NCBI GenBank assembly: GCA_905197665.1
Contig: CAJJZP010000015.1
Location: 1 to 64,000 of the forward strand
DNA length: 64,000 nt
Direction: 5' to 3'
Source of the DNA: an uncultured Collinsella sp.
GTDB lineage: Bacteria; Actinomycetota; Coriobacteriia; Coriobacteriales; Coriobacteriaceae
Shown: positions 8,101 through 14,385 of the stretch, piece after piece
How the letters are laid out: every line of letters begins with the position of its first letter
Numbering within the stretch: position 1 is the stretch's first letter
Notes under the pieces: generated by a model
Database searches by the model: none
Told to the model about the DNA's origin: nothing
What the model saw: the letters and a program-made list of their open reading frames with translations, nothing else
Made by a program: the position numbers and the translations under genes

Positions 8101-8495
8101 TTTTCGCCGCAGCAGTCGAGGCACGTGCCAAGGTCGCGCCCGCCAAGGCCATCCTGGACGAGAAGCAGGCCGCGGTGGACGAGCTCCAGCCCGGCTACGA
8201 TGCGACACTCGCCGCCTACGAGCAGGCGAAGTCCGACCGCATCGCGGCGGAGCAGGAGCTTTCCGATGAGATCGCACGACAGGAGGCAGAGGAGGCCGCA
8301 AAGCAACAGGCCGCAAAGCAGCAGGCGGCATACACCCCGAAGCACCTCGCCGGCAAGGATACCGCCCAGCCCGGCAGCCTCGCCCAGACCGGTGACCGCG
8401 CGGGACTCATCGGCGAGACGTTCGTCATCGGCGGTACCGTCCTCGTGGCAGCCGGCATCTTCCTCGATCAAAAGAAGCGCCGCGAGCAGATGTAA
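5124..8495 (+). CDS. Giant secreted coiled-coil protein with CAP/SCP domain and LAQTG sortase signal
   Basis: Cell-wall-anchored surface protein of 1,123 residues, the largest cargo of the element. Residues 1-55 form a long signal peptide ending TAFA-Q. About 80-465 and 695-1050 are Ala/Lys/Asp-rich heptad repeats (QKAVDEAKAKEDAAKASY, VDAAKADLASKQQGVTDAQ) predicting long coiled coils. Between them, about 490-660, is a CAP-like domain: MKSVNDYRKSVGL, a His in LDHARQYNFAENLAW, AINHWIANN and GTVGHYMNIINPELAVMG, resembling bacterial SCP/PR1 proteins. The C terminus has LAQTGD (from residue 1086), a hydrophobic stretch and a KKRREQM tail, a variant LPXTG sorting signal. ATG 5124 follows AAAGGAATGG. 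A role in adhesion is inferred from architecture; the CAP domain activity is unknown. A 1,088-residue antisense frame is a codon-bias artefact. Confidence 0.85.
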   Translation: MTQGKHFAAGGDHFATLPNKKIHAPKGIARLTVTAATMAAMTGSSLISPFTAFAQTGDGGTQHPAVMSPIAAHAGAASGAGAKSAAQTIVDLQKAVDEAKAKEDAAKASYDEVAGPYNEAASARDQAKASYDSAVNAGTAADRAAMDEYARQVAEGKDAADAAGKDLEQAKAGLADAKADASEKDEAYQSAIKAAQNAKDALDKAKADAVSATPEAISAAEQAVRDAQAAVDRAQAELNNANTTLADAQSKLVAAQSAKDSADAVLTAAQQNKDAADAKAAAASAAYEKAKADLAAAEAGASGPEYDAAKQKVADAEAVLAAARATQSQCESELEQVQSAAAAAQDALNDAQVALSVKRQAAADAESGVNAAQSALDAANADLDAAKQANADAVAKLDAAKQAVKDAESAKAAADVELANAKAAKDTADAAVTAAQQKVDEAQAKLDSAGAQLKQGAIGFFRAMGADDAVNIILNAKYAGKTEVGNSKDATSLDNMLNAIRWMKSVNDYRKSVGLSELQVTYKLIAGAIADANYSDTVLDHARQYNFAENLAWNYGIDPSGQWIEQEKGFFDKATEALYGVTGLVGKDAYDFYAKNGVAINHWIANNCRWENGSSGTVGHYMNIINPELAVMGMATCTKGTMSGLQTQCYTAEISGWSGSGWNTNPISVDEYEQKLTSYINGLKNAKSALGAAKADLASKKQAAAGAAATVQQKQVAVDSAQAGVDAAKQGVADAQRAVDAAKADLASKQQGVTDAQTELDAAKSDLEAANAAVDTAKSTVQQKQVAFDAANAAVTTAQSKLDSAKADTEAKQQDVMDANADLAKFFQDVADAKKALDTAKSVHDAAAADQVEKATVLAAAEQKADATARALADAQRAVDAAKADTGVAADRLTGSQTDLDDAQSNLDILTDLAAKLAEAQQREQDAVKVVNDTKAALDAAKADAIAAESLVSAAEQAKAQADAKLSKLNSIDAGAAIASGHDANADDALNALFAAAVEARAKVAPAKAILDEKQAAVDELQPGYDATLAAYEQAKSDRIAAEQELSDEIARQEAEEAAKQQAAKQQAAYTPKHLAGKDTAQPGSLAQTGDRAGLIGETFVIGGTVLVAAGIFLDQKKRREQM

Positions 8496-8503
8496 AAGCG
8501 AGT

Positions 8504-8540
8504 CGGGCGTTGGATATCGGCTAGTGTCCAACGCCCGGTT
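8504..8540 (+). terminator. Terminator after the surface-protein gene
   Basis: Perfect 11-bp stem CGGGCGTTGGA (8504-8514) with TCCAACGCCCG (8527-8537), followed by GTTTCATG. The T tail is short. Confidence 0.6.
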
Positions 8541-8560
8541 TCATGGACGGGGAGATCGGT

Positions 8561-9211
8561 GTGAGAACAAAGGCTATTATCGTTGCGCTTCTGGTGTGCC
8601 TTTCGGCACCTCAACTTGGATGTGCCAGCGTTGCAAAGCAAGGAAGCGGCCCTACGGAAAGGGCCGCCACAGCGGTAAAGAATAAAGACAAAAAGAAGCC
8701 AAGCGAAGAAAAGGCGACGCAAACCTCTGGATCCAAGACCGAGGAGAAGAGAGAATCCGACGGCAAGGACCAGAAGTCCGATGACTCCAAGAAGGAGGAT
8801 AACAAGTCTTCCGATTCCTCGAAGTCGGACAACAAGGGCGATTCCTCCCAGTCCAAGCAGAATTCCGGCAATTCGCAGAGTTCCGGCAGCAACAATTCCT
8901 CTTCCAACGGCGGCAGCCAGAAGAAGTGGGTTGCCGAGCAAGGCCACTGGGAGACAGATTACAGCCAGGTCTGGGTGCCGAATGTGGTTTATACGCGCCA
9001 TGAACGTTGGATCTGCAGTGCATGCCACGCGGCATTTGGATCTGCAGCCGAAATGGACGCTCACGCTCACGCTACTTTTGGCGATGCACAGCATCCTAAC
9101 GGCGGTTCTGCAATCAATGATTCGTATACCACTTCTGAGGACCAGGGACATTATGAACAGCAGGCTACGGGACAACATTGGGTTGTCGACGTCGCCGGCC
9201 ACTGGGAGTAA
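8561..9211 (+). CDS. Lipoprotein with Ser/Lys-rich stalk and a C2H2-like zinc-binding segment
   Basis: Predicted exported lipoprotein of 216 residues. The N terminus (VRTKAIIVALLVCLSAPQLGCAS) has a lipobox LGC at about 19-21, then a low-complexity Lys/Ser/Asp stalk to about 125 and a compact C-terminal domain. That domain has two GHWE repeats, WVAEQGHWE and WVVDVAGHWE, enclosing a C-x2-C-x13-H-x-H pattern (ICSACHAAFGSAAEMDAHAH), similar to a C2H2 zinc finger and odd for an extracellular protein. GTG 8561 is chosen because GGGGAGA precedes it; the upstream ATG 8543 lies at the foot of a terminator hairpin. It follows the giant surface protein and may be its partner. I do not recognise a named family. 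Confidence 0.75.
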   Translation: MRTKAIIVALLVCLSAPQLGCASVAKQGSGPTERAATAVKNKDKKKPSEEKATQTSGSKTEEKRESDGKDQKSDDSKKEDNKSSDSSKSDNKGDSSQSKQNSGNSQSSGSNNSSSNGGSQKKWVAEQGHWETDYSQVWVPNVVYTRHERWICSACHAAFGSAAEMDAHAHATFGDAQHPNGGSAINDSYTTSEDQGHYEQQATGQHWVVDVAGHWE

Positions 9212-9262
9212 TGGACATATGTTCCTCTCCTCTTCCGTTCGGTGAATATTTATTTATTTGTG

Positions 9263-9287
9263 GGCGGCCGGTTCGGCCGCCTTTTTT
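9263..9287 (+). terminator. Strong intrinsic terminator
   Basis: Stem GGCGGCCG (9263-9270) with CGGCCGCC (9274-9281) and six T (9282-9287), 51 bases after the lipoprotein stop. Confidence 0.88.
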
Positions 9288-9440
9288 AGACGCCCAATCT
9301 GGGAGCAAACGATAGGAAAGCAATCAAACGAGAGGCCGTTCCAAAAGAATCCGGCGGTGCCGGATGCTTCGGGCAAAACCTTCCGCAAATCGGTAAGGTC
9401 TTCCATCAACTTGTTCCAGCCCTCGCCCGGAGTCCGCTGC

Positions 9441-9893
9441 GCGGTAATGCAAACACTCTGCATCCCTCGCATTCGCATTACCGCTCCGCTCTCGCTACAG
9501 CGAATCTCTAACACTCAGCATCCTTCGCGTTAAAAATTCGCTTCCGCTCACGGTCTTCGCTGACACTACGACACCGCGAAGCCTTTCGCTCGAAACGAGG
9601 CCTCTCATTTCGTGTCTACGCTGCGCTCCGCCCAATCGCCGTAGCAGGCGATTGCAAGATGACTGTGGGTGGTGTTTTTGTGGGTCCATCCGGACCCCAA
9701 AAACACCACGCCACAGACCTTGCTTATCGCCTGCTACGGCGATAAGGTTGTTGTGAAGTTGAAACTTCGCGATAAAGAATCGCGAAGTCGATTCTTCATT
9801 TTTGGAACGACGCCAGCCGTTCCTCATCAAAAGGAAAGCGAATCGCATAGCAGGTTTTGATCGGAGGCCTCTCCGATCGCTGATTCGTTTTCC
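9441..9893. other. Hairpin-rich non-coding region upstream of mobC, candidate oriT
   Basis: The 690 bases before mobC have no gene but at least seven inverted repeats: GCGGTAATGC 9441-9450/9475-9484; an 18-bp pair 9635-9652/9726-9743 (ATCGCCGTAGCAGGCGAT, each arm also self-folding); between them a long stem 9663-9716; ACTTCGCGAT 9764-9773/9779-9788; GGAACG 9804-9809/9818-9823; GATCGGAG 9859-9866/9871-9878 nested in 9833-9844/9882-9893. Origins of transfer typically sit beside mob genes and carry inverted repeats next to the nick site, so oriT is the best guess; a structured leader RNA for mobC is the alternative. Confidence 0.5.
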
Positions 9894-9904
9894 GAGGAGG
9901 AATC

Positions 9905-10447
9905 ATGAGCAGGCTCCGCCCACACACCGTCAAGGCGTCTCTTTCAAATGACGAGAAGAAAGCCATCACTGCAATCGCAAAGCGACATGAGATGAGCGAG
10001 GCGGAACTCATCCGCTTCGTTTTGTGCAATGCCGACGATCTCGATATCGATTTTGGTTTTTCGGAAATCGCTGACCAGAAATTCCGAACCGATGACATTC
10101 ACGTCCGGGTCTCGCCGGAAGAAAAAAAGATAATTGAAAGCAATGCTGATTCCCTCGATATGACTGTCAGTGCGTATGCACGTCGCGTACTGCTCAAAGG
10201 GAATGTCGAGAAAATTGATGTCGATCGGGCGTCGATCGACAAGATCTATCACGAGCTCTTGAAGGAAGGAACGAATCTCAATCAGCTGATGTATTTTGTG
10301 AACGCCCAGGGGCTTCCCGCGTACAACGAGAAAGCTGTTTTCCGCACACTCGAAAAGGTTTACCAAGTTGGGCGTAAGCTGGACCGTTTCATCGACGAGC
10401 TCGAGAAGCGATATTTCGTCGGCGGTGACCAAAATGACCGTCATTAA
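9905..10447 (+). CDS. mobC: MobC-like relaxosome accessory protein
   Basis: DNA-binding helper that assists relaxase loading at oriT, 180 residues. The first 75 residues include an Arc/MetJ-type ribbon-helix-helix-like part (VKASLSNDEKKAITAIAKRH); a second related segment follows, VRVSPEEKKIIESNADSLDM then VSAYARRVLL, typical of MobC and plasmid mobilization relaxosome proteins. The C-terminal half has EGTNLNQLMYFVNAQGLP, which fits the family pattern of NLNQ(I/L) helices, then a helical tail. GAGGAGG (about 9895-9901) gives a strong start at ATG 9905. Its 3' end overlaps the relaxase start by 14 bases, indicating translational coupling. Confidence 0.82.
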   Translation: MSRLRPHTVKASLSNDEKKAITAIAKRHEMSEAELIRFVLCNADDLDIDFGFSEIADQKFRTDDIHVRVSPEEKKIIESNADSLDMTVSAYARRVLLKGNVEKIDVDRASIDKIYHELLKEGTNLNQLMYFVNAQGLPAYNEKAVFRTLEKVYQVGRKLDRFIDELEKRYFVGGDQNDRH

Positions 10448-11633
10448 GCAGAAGAGCGTTTCGAGTGAACGGTATGCGAAGAACGTCCGTAAATACATCA
10501 ACGGAAAACATGCGCTTGTGCGCGGTGGCTGGAACATCGAATACAGCGATCGCTGGTTTTCGAAAATGGATAGAACCAGAAAGGTTTTCCACCACGACAA
10601 GCCGTCGAGAGCCGGAGCCAAAAACGTAATCCTGCTACACCAGATCCTCGCGTTCCTTCCGGAAGAATGCTCATGCAACGGAGGCAAGATGACCCCCGAT
10701 GCATGTTTGGCCTACGCGGAGCAATGGCTTGCGAGGCACTATCCGCATCAACAAGTGATTCTCGCGTTGCATGAGGAAAGCGATAAGGCGGGAAAACGGT
10801 TCGCGGTCCATATGGCAATCAACCGGACAAACCTTGATACCGGCAAGCGTTGCGACATCGGCGGTCGCAAGGGAAAGTACGAACGCGCCTCATGGGTCCG
10901 CGAACTCGATAAGGACTGGAATCTCGCCCAGCTCGAAAAGGGAAAGAAGAATTCGAAGATTCGAGATCGACAGCCGCGCGATATTGAAAAGGTGATTGTC
11001 GATCGGGGAGAGTACAGTTATAAAAACAATCTGCGCGAGCTGATCCATATTGCAATCAACGACTACCACCCGAAGAATATGGAGCAGTTCAAAAAATTAC
11101 TTGCCTCATGGGGCGTAGACATTTTCATCAAGAACAACCGAGTCTATGCGACGGATCTCGATATCAAGGAGGCCGGCAACCCGAAGTGCACTTTCAACCT
11201 GACCCATCTTGACGGGCGGTTCGCGATCAAGCAGCTCGAGGCGGCCTTCAAAAATAACGTGCTGGAAGCAGAGCGAGCCCTTCCATACGAGAAGCGCTGT
11301 GAGATTTACATCCAACGGCTTAAGAAGGCGTATTCGGCGTGGGTCGAGCAGGCGAAGGCGAGCAAGGGCGTCGCCTACAACTCGTTCCCGAAGTTCATCG
11401 CACCGAAGTGTGATGACGATCTGCTCGAAGATCCGGCGGTTCGCGATGAGCTTCTTGCGCGTCGCGGTTACGCAAGGGAGATTCGCAACCGCTACGCCGG
11501 TGCCGTTCCCGATGCCGGTGACGACCGCGTTCGCGCCGCGGGCCAGGCGCACGGCGGCGGCGCTGTGTCGAGGCAGCTGGACGACCGCGTCGTCGACCGC
11601 GCTGACTACTCGCGCGGAGACACGCCTCGCTAG
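10434..11633 (+). CDS. Relaxase/mobilization nuclease, MobA/VirD2-like
   Basis: Nicking enzyme expected to cut oriT and pilot the transferred strand; 399 residues. Relaxase-domain signs lie in the first 150 residues: Tyr pair region ERYAKNVRKYINGKH, an acidic/His segment QQVILALHEES and RFAVHMAINRTNLDTGKRC, corresponding to the H-x-H-x3-N motif III followed by the usual N..TGKR. The first His of that motif is Ala here (A-V-H), which is unusual for the metal-binding triad. The C-terminal 230 residues are basic and helical. Start ATG 10434 gives a 14-base overlap with mobC; an upstream in-frame GTG would only extend into mobC. No conjugation genes follow. Confidence 0.8.
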   Translation: MTVIKQKSVSSERYAKNVRKYINGKHALVRGGWNIEYSDRWFSKMDRTRKVFHHDKPSRAGAKNVILLHQILAFLPEECSCNGGKMTPDACLAYAEQWLARHYPHQQVILALHEESDKAGKRFAVHMAINRTNLDTGKRCDIGGRKGKYERASWVRELDKDWNLAQLEKGKKNSKIRDRQPRDIEKVIVDRGEYSYKNNLRELIHIAINDYHPKNMEQFKKLLASWGVDIFIKNNRVYATDLDIKEAGNPKCTFNLTHLDGRFAIKQLEAAFKNNVLEAERALPYEKRCEIYIQRLKKAYSAWVEQAKASKGVAYNSFPKFIAPKCDDDLLEDPAVRDELLARRGYAREIRNRYAGAVPDAGDDRVRAAGQAHGGGAVSRQLDDRVVDRADYSRGDTPR

Positions 11634-11748
11634 TTTTGGAAAGCCTATCGTCGGTGCCCTAGCGCGCTGCCATCCAGTGCCGATTCTTTCATGCTCGCAA
11701 TTCGGCGAGGGTGAGGAGTATGAATTGATCGGCGGGAGTCAGCCGCTC

Positions 11749-11757
11749 TGATAGAAT
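11749..11757 (+). promoter_or_regulatory. Extended -10 promoter element before the small peptide gene
   Basis: TGATAGAAT (11749-11757) matches an extended -10 (TG-n-TAGAAT). It predicts a start near 11764 and a leader of about 57 bases that contains an imperfect hairpin (CTGTCGGCAGCAC/GTGCCGGGCAG). Confidence 0.4.
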
Positions 11758-11820
11758 CGTCCTTGCTGTCGGCAGCACTCGTGCCGGGCAGAGCCCTCCA
11801 TTTGATGGGAGGTGATGCCC

Positions 11821-11946
11821 ATGACCGATTTCACCGAGCTCGTGAAGCTCCTGACCGCTATGGTCTCGCTCCTCACGGCCCTTGTCGGCCTTTCCAAGGC
11901 ACTCAAGCAAGGTTCGAAGCCCAAAAAGAAAGGCCACCGTCGCTAA
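11821..11946 (+). CDS. 41-residue hydrophobic/cationic membrane peptide, possible type I toxin or holin-like
   Basis: Short gene MTDFTELVKLLTAMVSLLTA... with a single membrane helix (about residues 7-27) and a strongly basic tail KQGSKPKKKGHRR. A very good ribosome site GGGAGGTGA (11807-11815) lies 5 bases ahead, and GAGCCCTCCAT just upstream can pair with it, so initiation may be masked. Composition and layout resemble small membrane toxins of type I toxin-antitoxin systems and the holin-like peptides of Firmicutes, but no antisense RNA can be proven. It sits alone between the relaxase and the phosphoesterase operon, a common place for element-maintenance genes. Confidence 0.55.
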   Translation: MTDFTELVKLLTAMVSLLTALVGLSKALKQGSKPKKKGHRR

Positions 11947-12065
11947 GACGATGACCCAACTTCATTAAGCAACGGCTCTGCCCAGCTCTCTACAACTTGG
12001 GCTGCCGTCGGCACCATTTTACCCTCCTGACGAGGAATTCGTCCATATTTCAAAAATCAAATCCT

Positions 12066-12116
12066 GTTCGCGCGTGGGCCTTGATTATCGACCGTTCGCG
12101 CGTGGGCGCGTGGGCG
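12066..12116 (+). repeat. Direct repeats GTTCGCGCGTGGGC
   Basis: GTTCGCGCGTGGGC at 12066-12079 recurs at 12094-12107 (28-base period), followed by a partial third GCGTGGGCG (12108-12116). They lie in the otherwise empty 11947-12245 region before the phosphoesterase operon and could be regulator sites. Confidence 0.45.
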
Positions 12117-12189
12117 TAAACTTTTAGTTGGGCAAATCCGGCAGATTGGAGCTTGAAACATGAGGGATATGCACCTCATGTCGCTCATA

Positions 12190-12223
12190 AAACGTCTCCT
12201 GACCTCGAAGGAGAACGTTTTTT
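12190..12223 (+). terminator. Leader hairpin with T run before the phosphoesterase operon
   Basis: AAACGTCTCCT (12190-12200) pairs with AGGAGAACGTTT (about 12209-12220, one bulge) and runs into TTTTTT. It lies only 23 bases before the first gene, so it either ends upstream transcripts or acts as an attenuator. Confidence 0.5.
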
Positions 12224-12245
12224 AGCGATAAAAGGAGACATAAAT

Positions 12246-12884
12246 ATGATCTGGTTTACCAGCGACATCCACTTCGGGCATGAGAACGTGCTGAAGTTCA
12301 CCGACCGCCCGTGGGAGACGATTTGGCAGATGAACGACGCCATCGTCGACAACATCAACGGCAAGGTTGCCGTGGACGACGAGCTCTACATCCTGGGGGA
12401 TTTCTCATTCAAGATGACCGCCCAGGACGCCTACGGGCTGCGCAAGCGGATCGCCTGCAGGCGCATCCACCTCGTCCCGGGAAATCACGACAAGGACTGG
12501 ACCCAGCCGGCGGTCGCAGGCGCCTTCACCGTGGAGCCGCCGATCTGCGTGCTCAAGATCGACGGGCAGAAGATCGTCCTGAGCCATTACCCCATGGCCG
12601 ACTGGCAGGGCATGAGCCATGGATCGTGGCACCTCCACGGGCACATCCACAGCAGCGGCGGCGCGTACAACGAGTTCAACCGCAAGCAGGGCCTTCTGCG
12701 CTACGACGTCGGTTGCGATGCCAACGGGCACTCCCCGGTGAGCCTCGATGAGCTGAGGGAATGGTTCGCCGGAGTCGACGAGCCGTGCGGCCGGGTGAAA
12801 TGGCCCTGGTGGGTCAACGAGACCGGCGACAGGCAGGTCGAGCGCGAGCTGGCGGCGTACAAGAGGGAAGAGGCGATCCGATGA
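12246..12884 (+). CDS. Metallophosphoesterase A (calcineurin-like)
   Basis: Calcineurin-like phosphoesterase of 212 residues, first of three in one operon. Metal-binding motifs are complete: SDIHFGHEN (from residue 6), LGDFSF near 54, PGNHDKDW near 80, LSHYPM near 114 and HLHGHIHSS near 128. These phage- and element-borne enzymes act on phosphomonoesters or diesters; the substrate is unknown. AAAAGGAGA precedes ATG 12246. Its stop overlaps the start of the next gene (ATGA), implying coupled translation. It is shorter than, and only distantly similar to, the next two proteins, so it is probably not a recent duplicate of them. Confidence 0.88.
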   Translation: MIWFTSDIHFGHENVLKFTDRPWETIWQMNDAIVDNINGKVAVDDELYILGDFSFKMTAQDAYGLRKRIACRRIHLVPGNHDKDWTQPAVAGAFTVEPPICVLKIDGQKIVLSHYPMADWQGMSHGSWHLHGHIHSSGGAYNEFNRKQGLLRYDVGCDANGHSPVSLDELREWFAGVDEPCGRVKWPWWVNETGDRQVERELAAYKREEAIR

Positions 12885-13606
12885 CGGTCTATGTGACGGG
12901 CGACATCCACGGTGGGCTCGACATGCAAAAGCTCCGCGACTGGGAGCTTGGCGACAGTCTTACCAGCGACGACTATCTCATCGTTGCCGGTGACTTTGGC
13001 TTTCCGTGGGGCTTTTCTGCCGAGGAATGCGCCGACATCGCTTGGCTGGAATCGCGCCCCTACACGGTACTGTTCGTCGACGGCAACCACGAGCGCTTCG
13101 ATCACTGGGAGGAGCGCCCCATGGAGCCGTGGCATGGCGGGCTGACGCAGCGCCTGTCGGACACCTCGCCCATTCGGCGCCTGACGCGCGGCGAGGTCTT
13201 CGAGCTCGACGGTTCGACAATCTTCACCATGGGCGGTGCCACGAGCGTGGACAGGGAATACCGCGTGCCGTATTCCAGCTGGTGGCCTCAGGAGCTCCCG
13301 GATGAGCGCGAATTCGATGCCGCGCGGGCAAAGCTCGACGAGGTCGGCTGGAAGGTCGACTGCGTCATCACCCATACCTGCGCCACGCGCATGCTCTCGC
13401 CGACGCTCTACCCGGACCCAGGCTGGGAACGCCCCGATGTGGACCGGCTGACCGGATTCCTCGACGAGCTCGAGGACCGCCTGGACTACAAGCGCTGGTA
13501 TTACGGCCATTTTCACCGAGACGGCAATCCGGACGAACGGCACACGGTGCTGTATGACCGGATCGTGAGGCTCGGGGACAAACTCCTGCCGTGGGGTGCG
13601 TACTGA
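12881..13606 (+). CDS. Metallophosphoesterase B
   Basis: Calcineurin-like phosphoesterase of 241 residues. It opens MTVYVTGDIHGGLDM and has VAGDFGFPWG, VDGNHERFDHW, a long insert with MGGATSVDREYRV, CVITHTC and WYYGHFHRD, so all metal ligands of the fold are present. It is a clear paralogue of the next protein (same opening, GDFGF, DGNHE, MGGA, WWP(Q/E)E, GWKVD, FGH/YGH), a tandem duplication. Start ATG 12881 overlaps the previous stop by four bases; a longer in-frame extension upstream would only cover gene A. The stop overlaps the next start by one base. Confidence 0.88.
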   Translation: MTVYVTGDIHGGLDMQKLRDWELGDSLTSDDYLIVAGDFGFPWGFSAEECADIAWLESRPYTVLFVDGNHERFDHWEERPMEPWHGGLTQRLSDTSPIRRLTRGEVFELDGSTIFTMGGATSVDREYRVPYSSWWPQELPDEREFDAARAKLDEVGWKVDCVITHTCATRMLSPTLYPDPGWERPDVDRLTGFLDELEDRLDYKRWYYGHFHRDGNPDERHTVLYDRIVRLGDKLLPWGAY

Positions 13607-14343
13607 TGACGGTCTATGTGACAGGCGACGTGCACGGCAGGGCCGAGTACGGGTCCAGCCGGTTTGCATTCAAAAATTGGCCGCTGGGCCGGACCCTGAC
13701 GCGCGATGACGCGGTGATCGTGGCCGGCGACTTCGGCTTTGTCTGGGACGGCTCGAATGCTGAGAGGTATTGGCTCGACTGGTTCGAGTCGAAGCCCTGG
13801 ACCACGTGTTTCGTAGACGGCAACCATGAGAACCACCACGCCCTGGCCGGGCTGCCGGTGCGGGAGTGGAACGGCGGGCTCGTCCATGAGGCACGACCGC
13901 ACGTGCTGCACCTGATGCGCGGAGAGGTGTTCGATATCGACGGGCTCACAGTCCTTGCCATGGGCGGCGCCGCGAGCAACGACAGGCAGTATCGCAAGGA
14001 GGGGAGGAGCTGGTGGCCTGAGGAGATGCCGAGCGAGAAAGAGACGGAACACTGCCGTTCCTCGCTCGACCGCGTGGGCTGGAAGGTCGACTACGTTGTG
14101 ACTCACGAGGCTCCGGCTGCCCTTGCTGAGGGGCTGTGCCGCGAGCATGGACGCAGGTATCGTGGCGACCGGCTGCAAACTTTCCTGGGCGAGCTCGACT
14201 GGCGGCTCTGCTACCGAGCCTGGTTCTTCGGACATTATCACGGCGACGAATGGCGCGACGACAGACATCGCCTGATCTACCGAGACATCGTGCCGATCGA
14301 AGATGCTGCGCCCGGTTCTAGAAACCTTCTAAAAGCGCTCTAG
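13606..14343 (+). CDS. Metallophosphoesterase C
   Basis: Third calcineurin-like phosphoesterase, 245 residues, paralogous to B. Motifs: MTVYVTGDVHGRAEY, VAGDFGFVWDG, VDGNHENHHAL, LAMGGAASNDRQYRKEG, VVTHEAP and FFGHYHGDEW. The start codon overlaps the preceding stop (TGATG). The last codons lie inside a 16-bp inverted repeat (14316-14356), so the terminator and coding end are merged. Divergence of B and C with conserved metal ligands suggests both are active, perhaps on different substrates. No nuclease, kinase or ligase that would define a known defence or repair module is beside them. Confidence 0.87.
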   Translation: MTVYVTGDVHGRAEYGSSRFAFKNWPLGRTLTRDDAVIVAGDFGFVWDGSNAERYWLDWFESKPWTTCFVDGNHENHHALAGLPVREWNGGLVHEARPHVLHLMRGEVFDIDGLTVLAMGGAASNDRQYRKEGRSWWPEEMPSEKETEHCRSSLDRVGWKVDYVVTHEAPAALAEGLCREHGRRYRGDRLQTFLGELDWRLCYRAWFFGHYHGDEWRDDRHRLIYRDIVPIEDAAPGSRNLLKAL

Positions 14344-14356
14344 AAGGTTTCTAGAA
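14316..14356. terminator. 16-bp inverted repeat between convergent genes
   Basis: TTCTAGAAACCTTCTA (14316-14331) is perfectly repeated in reverse at 14341-14356 around a 9-base loop. It lies between the convergent ends of phosphoesterase C and the coiled-coil gene and has no clear T run; a bidirectional terminator or a protein-binding site are both possible. Confidence 0.55.
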
Positions 14357-14385
14357 ATCAGTTACCTGACAGGAAGGGCGCGGGA

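Noticed and set aside
5265..8531. Open frame of 1,088 residues on the minus strand opposite the surface-protein gene
   Set aside because: It mirrors the repetitive GCC/AAG-biased codons of the plus-strand gene, has Leu/Gly/Arg-rich nonsense composition, no ribosome site and no family motif.
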